A stretch of 41,202 bases of DNA, taken from the NCBI GenBank assembly GCA_900544175.1, contig UQUN01000024.1:1-41202 (forward strand). The letters are read 5' to 3'. Shown piece by piece: positions 33,461-41,177 of the stretch. The notes under the pieces are model-generated. The model worked only from the letters and a program-made list of their open reading frames with translations, ran no database searches and had not been told where the DNA came from. The translations under genes and the position numbers were made by a program. Numbering within the stretch: the stretch's first letter is position 1; each line of letters begins with the position of its first letter. The stretch is from an uncultured Alistipes sp. (GTDB lineage: Bacteria; Bacteroidota; Bacteroidia; Bacteroidales; UBA932).

Positions 33461-35083
33461 TTATTCTGTTTCTGAGGATGACAGATAGTATTCAAGCAGG
33501 GCACTAAGCACGTCTGGATTGATATCCTTGGCCAAAGTGATCTTGTCCTGGTCCAACAGGTAGATTGCCGGAACGTCCAGCAGGTCGTACTTGTCGAACA
33601 TGCCTGATTTTCTTTTCTTGTCCCATAGGTTGATCCAGGAGGCGTGATTGTCCTTGACGTATTTTCTCCACTTGTTGTCGGTTCCTGTGTATATGCCAAT
33701 GATGCGGACCTGCTGTGGCGAATATGCTTTCTGGACCTTGTCAAGCTCTTTAGAAACGGCATTGCAAAGCCGGCAATCCATGTTATAGAAGTAGAGAACA
33801 GTATATTGTGCATCAATGCCGTAGATGTTCTGTCTCTTGTTCTGTGCTGTGCGCAGTTCGAGGTCGGTCACCGGTCTGTCCAGCGGATTCCTGTGGAACA
33901 TAAGTACGGCAAGGGCAGTCTGATCTATGAATTCGTTGACAGACTGGAAGTCCGCTCTTATCCTGCTGCCTTGTGTCACACCTGTGTCAGTGAATTCCAC
34001 ACTTTCCCACATCTCCGGCATACCGGCAATGTATTTTTCGGCCAAGTATGCGGCACCCTGCTGCAGTGTATAGCTGGAACTGGTCTTCAGGTATTGGTAC
34101 ATTGTATAGAAAAGCTCGTGGAAGAAGTCAGGATTATCCTTGGAATCATTGAAGAAAGTGTCAATGGTCTCCTTGACAACTGTTGTGTCCGCAGTACCTG
34201 TCATCGGGGTGAATATCTGGTCAAGCAGGCTTTCCATCTTGTTCAGCCGGGTCTCATTTACTTCTATTACCTGAGAGAGGGCCGTCGGAGTCAGTTCCCT
34301 GCCGACTATGATGCCGTCCCTGTCCACAAGAAACAGCTTGGGTGTGGACGTCACTCCGTATTCGTTTACAAAACCGGATGTCATCTCCGGGTCCCACAGG
34401 TGAGTGAGACTGACTTTTCCGGACATTTTGAAAGGTCCGATAGCCTTTTCTATGTAGCTCATCCATCGTTCTCTGTCATCCCCGGTATAGACAAGGTAGA
34501 CGCGGAAGTTCAGGTTCCTCGGATTGCCGGACAGGTATTGCATGAGCCCGGGAGTGGTACGCAGGCAGCCTGGGCATTCATCGTCGTAGAAGTAGATTAC
34601 GGCATAGTCGTAGCCGGTGCCAGGTATGCTGATCCTGGAGCCGGCAGGGTCTTCAAGTATTACGGACGGCGCCTTCATGCCTATCAGCGACCTGCGGTTT
34701 GTCTCAGCAAACAGTTTCATCTCAATAAGTCCGCTGTCATCAGGCAGTTTGTATCTGCCGTTGAGAAAATAGTTGTCAGCGACATAAAGTGCAATCTCAT
34801 CGTATCCCATTATTCTGGACGTCCTGTAGTACCTGTATATGTGATAGGCAGTGGATGCCTTATCCTCGTCCGTCTTTCCGGTCATGATCAGCCCGTCCAC
34901 ATGTCCTATTATCTCGTATGGCTGCTTGCCGTCGAAGATTTTCATCACTATGTTTACGTCTTCCTGCGATAGTCCTGTGCCTGTCGTCAAGGTGTCAGTC
35001 TGCGCGGAAGACAGGTGCGGGTCAGCCATGGTGAGCATGACTGACAAAGTGCATGTCAACAGTATCTTCAAGTACGTATTCAT
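33461..35083 (-). CDS. Double thioredoxin-fold (DUF5106/TlpA-like) envelope protein
   Basis: A 540-residue exported protein with a signal peptide (about 1-27, ending LSSAQ). A mid-protein thioredoxin-like domain carries C170-P-G-C173 after the strand YAVIYFYDDE, with VTSTPKLFLVDRDG further on. A second one near the C-terminus carries C437-R-L-C440 after YTVLYFYNMD, with LDVPAIYLLDQD and a cis-proline. Each domain has its own CxxC, so two redox centres sit in one chain, separated by a helical stretch of about 130 residues resembling the DUF5106 region. Likely roles are periplasmic thiol reduction or cytochrome-type maturation. Its start overlaps the coaD stop by 4 bases (ATGA). Confidence 0.82.
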   Translation of the reverse strand: MNTYLKILLTCTLSVMLTMADPHLSSAQTDTLTTGTGLSQEDVNIVMKIFDGKQPYEIIGHVDGLIMTGKTDEDKASTAYHIYRYYRTSRIMGYDEIALYVADNYFLNGRYKLPDDSGLIEMKLFAETNRRSLIGMKAPSVILEDPAGSRISIPGTGYDYAVIYFYDDECPGCLRTTPGLMQYLSGNPRNLNFRVYLVYTGDDRERWMSYIEKAIGPFKMSGKVSLTHLWDPEMTSGFVNEYGVTSTPKLFLVDRDGIIVGRELTPTALSQVIEVNETRLNKMESLLDQIFTPMTGTADTTVVKETIDTFFNDSKDNPDFFHELFYTMYQYLKTSSSYTLQQGAAYLAEKYIAGMPEMWESVEFTDTGVTQGSRIRADFQSVNEFIDQTALAVLMFHRNPLDRPVTDLELRTAQNKRQNIYGIDAQYTVLYFYNMDCRLCNAVSKELDKVQKAYSPQQVRIIGIYTGTDNKWRKYVKDNHASWINLWDKKRKSGMFDKYDLLDVPAIYLLDQDKITLAKDINPDVLSALLEYYLSSSETE

Positions 35084-35580
35084 TGTGCAGGTATGTATTC
35101 TTTAATATTGATGTTGGACGGAAGGAAAGGGGAGGCGTCGCCTCCGTTTATCAGTACATCGCGGACAACCGTGGAGGATATGAATGAATAGGTATGTGAC
35201 GCAGGAATGAAAACGGTCACTGTCTCGGGGGACATTTTCCTGTTTGCCTGTGCAATGACGGACTCAAGCTCGAAATCGGTAGTCGTCCTGAGTCCGCGGA
35301 TTATAAATCTGCTGTTGCGCTCGCGGCACAGGTCCACAGTGAGACCGGTATAGGATGTTACTTCTATATCTGCACCTGCCTCGATCAGGGGCTTTATGGC
35401 ATCATTGATCAGTCTGACCCTTGTCTCAGGTGGAAAGAATCCATGCTTGAGGTGGTTGTATCCGACTGCCACGACTATGGAGTCAAACAGATTGAGTGCT
35501 GACTGTAGGACATCCATATGTCCGAGGGTGAACGGGTCGAATGAGCCGGGAAATATAGCTGATTTCTTGTTTGTACCCAT
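35080..35580 (-). CDS. coaD: Phosphopantetheine adenylyltransferase
   Basis: A 166-residue enzyme of the CoA pathway that transfers AMP from ATP to 4'-phosphopantetheine. The nucleotidyltransferase motif is FPGSFDPFTLGHMD (9-22). Other expected parts are VGYNHLKHGFF, the RGLRTTTDFELE segment and, near the end, the ISSTVVRDVL motif, a variant of the usual ISSS-x-V-[RK]. The protein ends soon after it. The gene has its own promoter and is overlapped by the downstream thioredoxin-fold gene. Coupling the CoA enzyme to an envelope redox protein and an exporter is an arrangement I cannot explain by function. Confidence 0.95.
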   Translation of the reverse strand: MGTNKKSAIFPGSFDPFTLGHMDVLQSALNLFDSIVVAVGYNHLKHGFFPPETRVRLINDAIKPLIEAGADIEVTSYTGLTVDLCRERNSRFIIRGLRTTTDFELESVIAQANRKMSPETVTVFIPASHTYSFISSTVVRDVLINGGDASPFLPSNINIKEYIPAQ

Positions 35581-35608
35581 AATATTTATATGGTTCTGTT
35601 ACCGAGAA

Positions 35609-35616
35609 CAAATATA
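35609..35616 (-). promoter_or_regulatory. -7 element for coaD operon
   Basis: TATATTTG on the minus strand, an exact TAnnTTTG match 28 bases before the coaD ATG, lying between ung and coaD. Confidence 0.5.
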
Positions 35617-35633
35617 GTAAAAATAAAATATCC

Positions 35634-36296
35634 TTACCAGACAATCGGACTGATTCCGTTTTCAGCAAGCCAGGTATTTGCCTTTGAGAAATGCCTGCAT
35701 CCGAAGAAGGCTCCTCTTGCGAGAGGTGACGGGTGGGCAGCTTCCAGTACCAGATGTCTTGATGTGTCGATAAGGGGTCTTTTGCTTCTGGCGTAGTTGC
35801 CCCACAACAAGAATACCACATGCCCCCTTTTGTCCGAGACGGCTTTTATTACGGCGTCAGTGAATGTCTGCCATCCTATTGAACTGTGGGACGTCGGTTC
35901 TCCGGCTCTTACTGTAAGAACGGAGTTGAGTAGGAACACTCCCTGTGAGGCCCATCTCTCAAGATTTCCGCTGTCTGGAGGAGGTGTCCCGATATCCGTA
36001 CTGATTTCCTTGTATATGTTCTGCAGGGACGGCGGGACTGCCACCCCGTCCGGCACTGAGAACGAGAGACCGTGGGCCTGTCCTTTTCCGTGGTACGGGT
36101 CCTGACCCAGTATGACTACCTTCACCTTGTTGAATGGTGTGAGCCTGAAAGCATTGAATATAAGCGGTCCTGGAGGGTAGATGACTTTTCCCTCACGTTT
36201 CTCCTTATGCAGGAAAGCGGCTATTCCAGCGAAATATTCTTTGTCGAACTCTTTCTGGAGTACCGCTTTCCATGATTCTTCTATCTTGACTGTCAT
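35634..36296 (-). CDS. ung: Uracil-DNA glycosylase
   Basis: A 220-residue family 1 UDG that removes uracil from DNA. The water-activating loop GQDPYHG has D66, the active-site Asn and Phe are in the FNAF and LLNSVLTV regions, and the leucine loop is HPSPLA with H188. The sixth residue of that loop is Ala instead of the frequent Ser. The ATG lies 2 bases after the lon stop codon, so ung is co-transcribed with lon. Length is typical. Confidence 0.95.
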   Translation of the reverse strand: MTVKIEESWKAVLQKEFDKEYFAGIAAFLHKEKREGKVIYPPGPLIFNAFRLTPFNKVKVVILGQDPYHGKGQAHGLSFSVPDGVAVPPSLQNIYKEISTDIGTPPPDSGNLERWASQGVFLLNSVLTVRAGEPTSHSSIGWQTFTDAVIKAVSDKRGHVVFLLWGNYARSKRPLIDTSRHLVLEAAHPSPLARGAFFGCRHFSKANTWLAENGISPIVW

Positions 36297-36298
36297 TG

Positions 36299-38710
36299 TC
36301 AGGCAAAAATATATTTGAGCACTTCCGATATATTGTCTACGTATACGAAATCCAGACCATCGATGTAGATAGGCTTGATATCTTTAATGTCTTTCTCATT
36401 CTCCTTCGAAAGAAGGATGGTGTGGATACCGGCTCTTTTTGCTGCCAGTATCTTCTCCTTTATTCCGCCTACAGGCAATACTTTTCCACGGAGTGTCATC
36501 TCTCCGGTCATGGCAATCCCGCTCCTTACCATTTTACCGGTCAGTCCGGAGGCCATTGCGCTGACCATTGTTATTCCGGCGGACGGACCGTCTTTCGGAA
36601 TTGCTCCTTCTGGAACATGGATGTGTATGTCATGTTTCATGATGTCCTCCGTCTTGAGTCCTATCTGGTCGGGATGGGCTTTCAGGTACTGGAAGGCTAT
36701 TGTCGCGGATTCTTTCATTACGTCCCCGAGATTGCCGGTGGTGGACAGGGCTCCTTTTCCGTCACTTACCGAGCATTCGATGAAAAGAATTTCGCCGCCG
36801 TTCTCTGTCCATGCCAGCCCTGTGACGACGCCTGGAGCCTCGTTCCCTTTCTGCAGGTCGTGGAAGTTGGTAGGCAGTCCAAGAAATTCCGAAACGGCAT
36901 CCGGAGTGACATTTACACTCTTTACCTCATTCGTGGCTATTTTCCTGGCACACATTCTCGCAATTTTGGCTATCTGTCTGTCAAGTCCTCTGACACCCGA
37001 CTCGCGGGTATACTCGTCGATGATTTTCCTGACAGCGGCTGTATTGAACCTGACCTGACTTTTTTTCAGACCGTGTGCCTCCAGCTGCTTTGGTATAAGA
37101 TAACCTTCAGCGATGCTTTCTTTCTCTTCAGCGAGATATCCGGATACGGAAATCATCTCCATACGGTCTTTTAGCGCAGGGTGTATGGTGCTGATGTTGT
37201 TGGCCGTAGTTATGAACAGCACTTTTGACAGGTCGTAGTCTATGTCCAGATAGTTGTCGTGGAAGGCATTGTTCTGCTCCGGATCCAGCACTTCCAGGAG
37301 AGCATAAGACGGATCTCCCTTGTAATCCTGGCTTACTTTGTCTATCTCATCCAGGACTATGACAGGATTCGAGCTGCCGGCCCTGTTGATACTCTGCAGT
37401 ATGCGTCCAGGCATTGCGCCTATGTATGTTCTACGGTGCCCCCTGATCTCAGACTCGTCATGCAGGCCGCCCAGGGATATTCTTTGGTATTTTCTCCCGA
37501 GGGCCTTGGCAATGGATTTTCCGAGAGAGGTCTTGCCCACACCCGGAGGACCGTAAAGACATATTATAGGCGATTTCATGTCACCTTTCATTTTGAGGAC
37601 GGCAAGGTATTCCAATATCCTTTCCTTTACGGTCTCCAGTCCGAAGTGGTCCTTGTCGAGTACTTTCTGGGCGTGTTTCAGATCCAGATTGTCTTTAGTC
37701 ATGGTATTCCAAGGCAGATCGAGCATGAACTGGATGTATTGATACTGGATGTTGTAGTCAGGAGAATTCGGATTGGACCTTTCCAGTTTGCGGACCTCGT
37801 TCTCGAATGCTTTCGCGGCATATTCGGGCCATTTTTTCTTTTTCGCTCTCTGACGCAGTTCGTCTATGTCCTGTGCCTCGTCCATGCCGAGCTCTTCCTG
37901 TATAGTGCGCAACTGGTTGTTGAGGTAGTATTCTCTCTGCTGCTGGTCCATCTCGGAACGCACTTTCTTCTGTATGTCGTCCTTGAGCTTCAGAATTTCC
38001 ACCTGGCGGTTGAGCATCTCCATAAGCTTCATGGCCCTTACCTTTATGTTGCCTTCTTCCAGCAGCTTGATCTTGTCCATAGGGTCTTCCAGCTCCATGC
38101 TTGATGCAATGAAGTTAATTAGGAACTCTTCTCCCTCAAGGTTCTTTATGGCGAAAGAAGCCTCTTGCGGCAGGTGGGGGGACAATTTTATAATATGCAG
38201 GGCCAGGTCCTTTATAGAACCGGTGAGCGTGCTCATTTCCTTGTCGTTCTTCTTCGGAAGTGTCTCTTCAAGGTATTTTATCCTGGCGAACAAGTATGGT
38301 TCGGATGCAGTCTGTTCCACTGCCTGAATTCTCTTGAGCCCCTGCAGTATGGCGGTTATGGTGCCGTCCGGCATCTCTATGATCTTGATGATCCTGGCAA
38401 GCGTACCTATATTATATAGGTCTATCAGTGACGGATCCTCTACATTGATGTCTCTTTGAGCGATTGCACCGAGTATCTTGCTGGAGCCATATACGTCACG
38501 GACCAGTTTTATGGATTTTTTTCTGCCGATGGTTATCGGAGTAACTGTCAACGGGAAAAGTACTGCATTGCGCAGTGCAAGTACTGGCAGTGTCTCTGGC
38601 AGTTCGCTGTCATTGAGTTTCTGTACTGATTCTATATTCACGACAGGAAGTATATTCACCTCGCCGATTCCTCCGCTTGCATTTAGTAAGTCGTCTATTT
38701 TCTGTCTCAT
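36299..38710 (-). CDS. lon: ATP-dependent Lon protease
   Basis: This protein has 803 residues from the ATG at 38710. A TTG 8 codons upstream is possible but less likely, and part of the upstream inverted repeat would then be coding. Lon degrades damaged and regulatory proteins in the cytoplasm. The N-terminal LAN domain begins near 40 with LPVLALRNAVLFP, a coiled-coil region follows, then the AAA+ domain with Walker A GPPGVGKTS and Walker B IVLDEIDK. The C-terminal protease domain has the catalytic dyad S710 in PKDGPSAG and K753 in GGIKEK, spaced 43 residues as in E. coli Lon. It leads a two-gene operon with ung. Confidence 0.97.
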   Translation of the reverse strand: MRQKIDDLLNASGGIGEVNILPVVNIESVQKLNDSELPETLPVLALRNAVLFPLTVTPITIGRKKSIKLVRDVYGSSKILGAIAQRDINVEDPSLIDLYNIGTLARIIKIIEMPDGTITAILQGLKRIQAVEQTASEPYLFARIKYLEETLPKKNDKEMSTLTGSIKDLALHIIKLSPHLPQEASFAIKNLEGEEFLINFIASSMELEDPMDKIKLLEEGNIKVRAMKLMEMLNRQVEILKLKDDIQKKVRSEMDQQQREYYLNNQLRTIQEELGMDEAQDIDELRQRAKKKKWPEYAAKAFENEVRKLERSNPNSPDYNIQYQYIQFMLDLPWNTMTKDNLDLKHAQKVLDKDHFGLETVKERILEYLAVLKMKGDMKSPIICLYGPPGVGKTSLGKSIAKALGRKYQRISLGGLHDESEIRGHRRTYIGAMPGRILQSINRAGSSNPVIVLDEIDKVSQDYKGDPSYALLEVLDPEQNNAFHDNYLDIDYDLSKVLFITTANNISTIHPALKDRMEMISVSGYLAEEKESIAEGYLIPKQLEAHGLKKSQVRFNTAAVRKIIDEYTRESGVRGLDRQIAKIARMCARKIATNEVKSVNVTPDAVSEFLGLPTNFHDLQKGNEAPGVVTGLAWTENGGEILFIECSVSDGKGALSTTGNLGDVMKESATIAFQYLKAHPDQIGLKTEDIMKHDIHIHVPEGAIPKDGPSAGITMVSAMASGLTGKMVRSGIAMTGEMTLRGKVLPVGGIKEKILAAKRAGIHTILLSKENEKDIKDIKPIYIDGLDFVYVDNISEVLKYIFA

Positions 38711-38731
38711 AACTGTCTGTTCTGTCAGTTT

Positions 38732-38746
38732 CAAAATGTCATTTTG
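38732..38746. repeat. Inverted repeat just upstream of lon
   Basis: CAAAATG-T-CATTTTG is a perfect 7-bp inverted repeat with a one-base centre, 21 bases before the lon ATG. It is in the leader and could be an operator or a weak RNA hairpin. Confidence 0.5.
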
Positions 38747-38784
38747 TCATAGCACGTCACATGGACATGCAGAAATAGGAATTG

Positions 38785-38814
38785 TCAATGATTGTGCCAA
38801 AATAAAATCATTGA
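38785..38814. repeat. 9-bp inverted repeat around the likely lon promoter
   Basis: TCAATGATT (38785-38793) and AATCATTGA (38806-38814) are perfect 9-bp arms with a 12-base spacer. The spacer on the minus strand contains TATTTTGG, close to the -7 consensus, so the arms flank the probable lon promoter. The layout resembles heat-shock operators such as CIRCE in size, though the sequence is different. Confidence 0.5.
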
Positions 38815-38830
38815 AAATCTGCAATAATAT

Positions 38831-38861
38831 TTTGTAAATGTAAAAAATAAGAATACTTTTG
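38831..38861 (+). promoter_or_regulatory. Consensus promoter of the HU gene
   Basis: TTTG (38831-38834) and TACTTTTG (38854-38861) are 19 bases apart, the ideal Bacteroidota -33/-7 arrangement. The ATG follows 44 bases later after an A/T-rich leader. This is among the best promoter matches in the window. Confidence 0.75.
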
Positions 38862-38905
38862 CAGTCTGATATTAAGAAACAGATTACTATTAATATATAA
38901 ATAAG

Positions 38906-39193
38906 ATGACAAAAGCTGATATTGTAAATGAAGTAGCAAAAGCTACAGGACTTGAAAAGCTCAACGTCCAGAAAGTCGTTGAGGCTTTCATGGAGACAGT
39001 AAAAGATTCTGTTTCAAAGGATAACAGCGTTTATCTTCGCGGTTTTGGCAGTTTTACTGCAAAGAAGCGTGCCCAGAAAACTGCACGCAACATCTCAAAG
39101 CAGAAAACAATTGTGATCCCCGAGCACTATATTCCTGCATTCAAACCATCAAAAACCTTTTTAAACTTAGTTAAAACCAACATTAACAAATAA
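38906..39193 (+). CDS. HU/IHF-family DNA-binding protein
   Basis: A 95-residue nucleoid protein that bends and compacts DNA as a dimer. The start MTKADIVNEVAKATGL and central GFGSFTAKKRAQKTARN are typical of HU, and the flexible beta arm (about 54-75) holds TARNISKQKTIVIPEHYIP. This type carries I-P-E-H-Y instead of the usual V-P-A-x-K before the final helix, which I recognise from Bacteroidota HU proteins. A promoter of nearly ideal sequence and the terminator after the next small gene indicate high expression. The small basic gene begins 3 bases later. Confidence 0.93.
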   Translation: MTKADIVNEVAKATGLEKLNVQKVVEAFMETVKDSVSKDNSVYLRGFGSFTAKKRAQKTARNISKQKTIVIPEHYIPAFKPSKTFLNLVKTNINK

Positions 39194-39196
39194 GCC

Positions 39197-39286
39197 ATGC
39201 CAAGCGGAAAGAAAAGAAAAAGACATAAGATGGCTACGCACAAGCGTAAAAAACGCTTGCGCAAGAACAGACATAAGAAAAGATAG
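39197..39286 (+). CDS. Small basic bS22/mS38-type (AURKAIP1/COX24) ribosomal protein
   Basis: A 29-residue protein, more than half Lys and Arg (begins MPSGKKRKRHKMATHKRKKR), too short for ordinary gene callers. It matches the AURKAIP1/COX24 C-terminal motif of mitochondrial mS38 and the bS22 of mycobacteria (KR-RK-M...HK-KK-LR-RH). It probably sits in the small ribosomal subunit near the decoding centre. It starts 3 bases after the HU stop, is followed by a strong terminator, and should be co-expressed with HU. Confidence 0.85.
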   Translation: MPSGKKRKRHKMATHKRKKRLRKNRHKKR

Positions 39287-39307
39287 CGGCCATTCTCAGC
39301 TACATTG

Positions 39308-39345
39308 AATCTAAAGCGTTGATGAACCGCTTTAGATTTTTTTTT
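39308..39345 (+). terminator. Strong intrinsic terminator before RNase G
   Basis: AATCTAAAGCG (39308-39318) and CGCTTTAGATT (39328-39338) form a perfect 11-bp stem with a 9-base loop, followed by an uninterrupted T-run to 39345. Its last base is 7 before the ATG of the RNase E/G gene. Confidence 0.88.
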
Positions 39346-39352
39346 AATTTAT

Positions 39353-40906
39353 ATGGATAAAAATCTGGTAATTGATGTAAATGTAAAGGAGACAGTCATA
39401 GCTCTTCTGGAAGGTCACCGTCTGGTAGAACTCAACAAGGAGGATAATTCCGAAAGGGCATTCTCTCTAAGGGATGTGTATTTGGGCAAAGTCAAGAAAC
39501 TGATTCCCACGCTGAACGCGGCGTTTGTGGATATTGGCGACAAGAAGGACGCGTTTGTCCACTATTTGGATCTTGGTCTTAATTTCAAGGCATTTGACTA
39601 CTTTGTCAAGCAGATCAATCCTAACAAGGATTTGAAGACATATTTCCAGTCAGTTGATATAAACAATATACTGGAGAAGGAGGGCAAGATAGAGGACGTT
39701 CTGAAGCCGGGTCAGCCTATTATAGTCCAGATAGTCAAGGAGCCTATCTCCACGAAGGGATCCAGGCTGACTGGAGAGATTTCGATAGCTGGTAGAAATC
39801 TGGTACTTCTGCCATTCGGAGATAAGATAAGCGTTTCACAGAAAATTTCCTCCAAGGAAGAAAAGAAGCGCCTGGAGCGTCTGATGTACAGTATTCTTCC
39901 TCAGAATTACGGAGCCATTATCCGAACAGCAGCTGAAGGCAAGAATGCCGCAGTGCTTGATGCTGAGCTCAGACTGCTTGTCAGGAAATGGGAGGAGTCA
40001 TGGCCCAAGATGGCGTCCAGGAAGATGCCCCAGCTCCTTTTTAAAGAGAACAGTAAGACCACTACGATCCTGAGGGATCTGTTAAATGATACATTTGCCA
40101 ATATATATGTAAATGACGAGGCGGTCTACAATGAAGTACGGGAGTATACTTCTACCATACTGCCGGATCATGAGAAGATCGTGAAGCTCTACAAGGGCCA
40201 CGAGCCTATTCTGGATCATTTTGATGTAACACGTCAGATAAAGTCGTCGTTCGGTAAAGTCGTGCCCATGCGCCAAGGTGCGTATCTGGTAATCGAGCAT
40301 ACTGAGGCCATGCATGTAGTGGATGTCAATAGCGGCACCCGCGTCAAGACAGGCAAGGATCAGGAGCAGAATGCGTTTGATGTGAACTGCGTAGCTGCTG
40401 AAGAAATTGCCAGGCAGTTGAAATTGAGGGATATGGGCGGTATCATCATTGTCGATTTCATAGACATGGATATGGGAGAGCATAAGAATGCCCTGCATAA
40501 GAAGATGCAGGAACTGATGGAGAACGACAGGGCAAAACACAATATACTTCCGTTGACAAAATTCGGGCTGATGCAGATTACAAGGCAGCGGGTAAGGCCG
40601 GCTACGGAGATAGATACGAAGGAAACCTGCCCTGCCTGTCACGGCACAGGCAAGATATCTTCCAGTATCCTTATCGACGAGAGTATTGAGCGCCGGCTTG
40701 CATATTATGTGAAGGAGAATGGCATAAAAGCATTCCATTTGACCGTGAACCCGCTTGTCGAGGCATATCTCACGAAAGGTGTGTTCAATTCCATATTGAA
40801 GAGATGGAAAAAAAAGTATGGAGTGTCGATTTCTGTATCTGCATCGGAAAGTATGGCAATATTGGATTTTGAGTGGACAAAAAAAAATGGTGATAAATTG
40901 TCCTGA
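39353..40906 (+). CDS. rng: RNase E/G family ribonuclease
   Basis: A 517-residue endoribonuclease close in length to E. coli RNase G, which trims the 5' end of 16S rRNA and cleaves mRNAs. The N-terminal S1 domain spans about 30-110. The catalytic magnesium ligands are D324 in VVDVNSG and D368 in IVDFIDMD. The zinc-link motif is C426-P-A-C429 in CPACHGTGKI. It lacks the long disordered C-terminus of RNase E and so is RNase G in size. The start codon follows a terminator hairpin by 7 bases, so most transcripts from upstream would stop before it. The rRNA operon begins just downstream. Confidence 0.94.
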   Translation: MDKNLVIDVNVKETVIALLEGHRLVELNKEDNSERAFSLRDVYLGKVKKLIPTLNAAFVDIGDKKDAFVHYLDLGLNFKAFDYFVKQINPNKDLKTYFQSVDINNILEKEGKIEDVLKPGQPIIVQIVKEPISTKGSRLTGEISIAGRNLVLLPFGDKISVSQKISSKEEKKRLERLMYSILPQNYGAIIRTAAEGKNAAVLDAELRLLVRKWEESWPKMASRKMPQLLFKENSKTTTILRDLLNDTFANIYVNDEAVYNEVREYTSTILPDHEKIVKLYKGHEPILDHFDVTRQIKSSFGKVVPMRQGAYLVIEHTEAMHVVDVNSGTRVKTGKDQEQNAFDVNCVAAEEIARQLKLRDMGGIIIVDFIDMDMGEHKNALHKKMQELMENDRAKHNILPLTKFGLMQITRQRVRPATEIDTKETCPACHGTGKISSSILIDESIERRLAYYVKENGIKAFHLTVNPLVEAYLTKGVFNSILKRWKKKYGVSISVSASESMAILDFEWTKKNGDKLS

Positions 40907-40961
40907 TAATCAAAGTCTTTAAAAAATATTAAAAAATTTTTTCAAAAAAGTTGCAAAAAAA

Positions 40962-40993
40962 TTTGGAGGATAAAAAAAGTCGCCATATCTTTG
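40962..40993 (+). promoter_or_regulatory. rRNA operon promoter
   Basis: TTTG (40962-40965) and TATCTTTG (40986-40993) are 20 bases apart. Upstream is an A/T tract rich in A-runs (about 40920-40960) that could act like an UP element. Transcription would start near 41000, about 180 bases before the 16S end. Confidence 0.75.
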
Positions 40994-41122
40994 CACCCGC
41001 TTTCGAAAAGGAAACACGATGAAGACTGAATGAAGAGAGATTGAAAGTGTGACACGAAAGTTCTGAAGTTGATTGAAATATTGAAGAACAAGTACAAGCA
41101 AAGTACCAAGAAAAGAGTAGCG

Positions 41123-41141
41123 TTAATTTCTTTGAAATTAA
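41123..41141 (+). other. Hairpin in the 16S leader
   Basis: TTAATTTC-TTT-GAAATTAA is a perfect 8-bp hairpin with a 3-base loop in the leader of the rRNA transcript. It may help processing or antitermination; no standard boxA is clear to me. Confidence 0.4.
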
Positions 41142-41177
41142 GGTGATGTCAGGACAAGCTAAGAGTAAAAGACATAT

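Noticed and set aside
33451..33816. N-terminal extension of the LysE-type transporter
   Set aside because: The extra residues overlap the neighbouring gene in another frame and lack family character. The ATG at 33450 begins the conserved first membrane segment.
38711..38734. TTG start for lon 8 codons upstream
   Set aside because: An ATG at 38710 gives a complete Lon and the TTG lies inside an inverted repeat.
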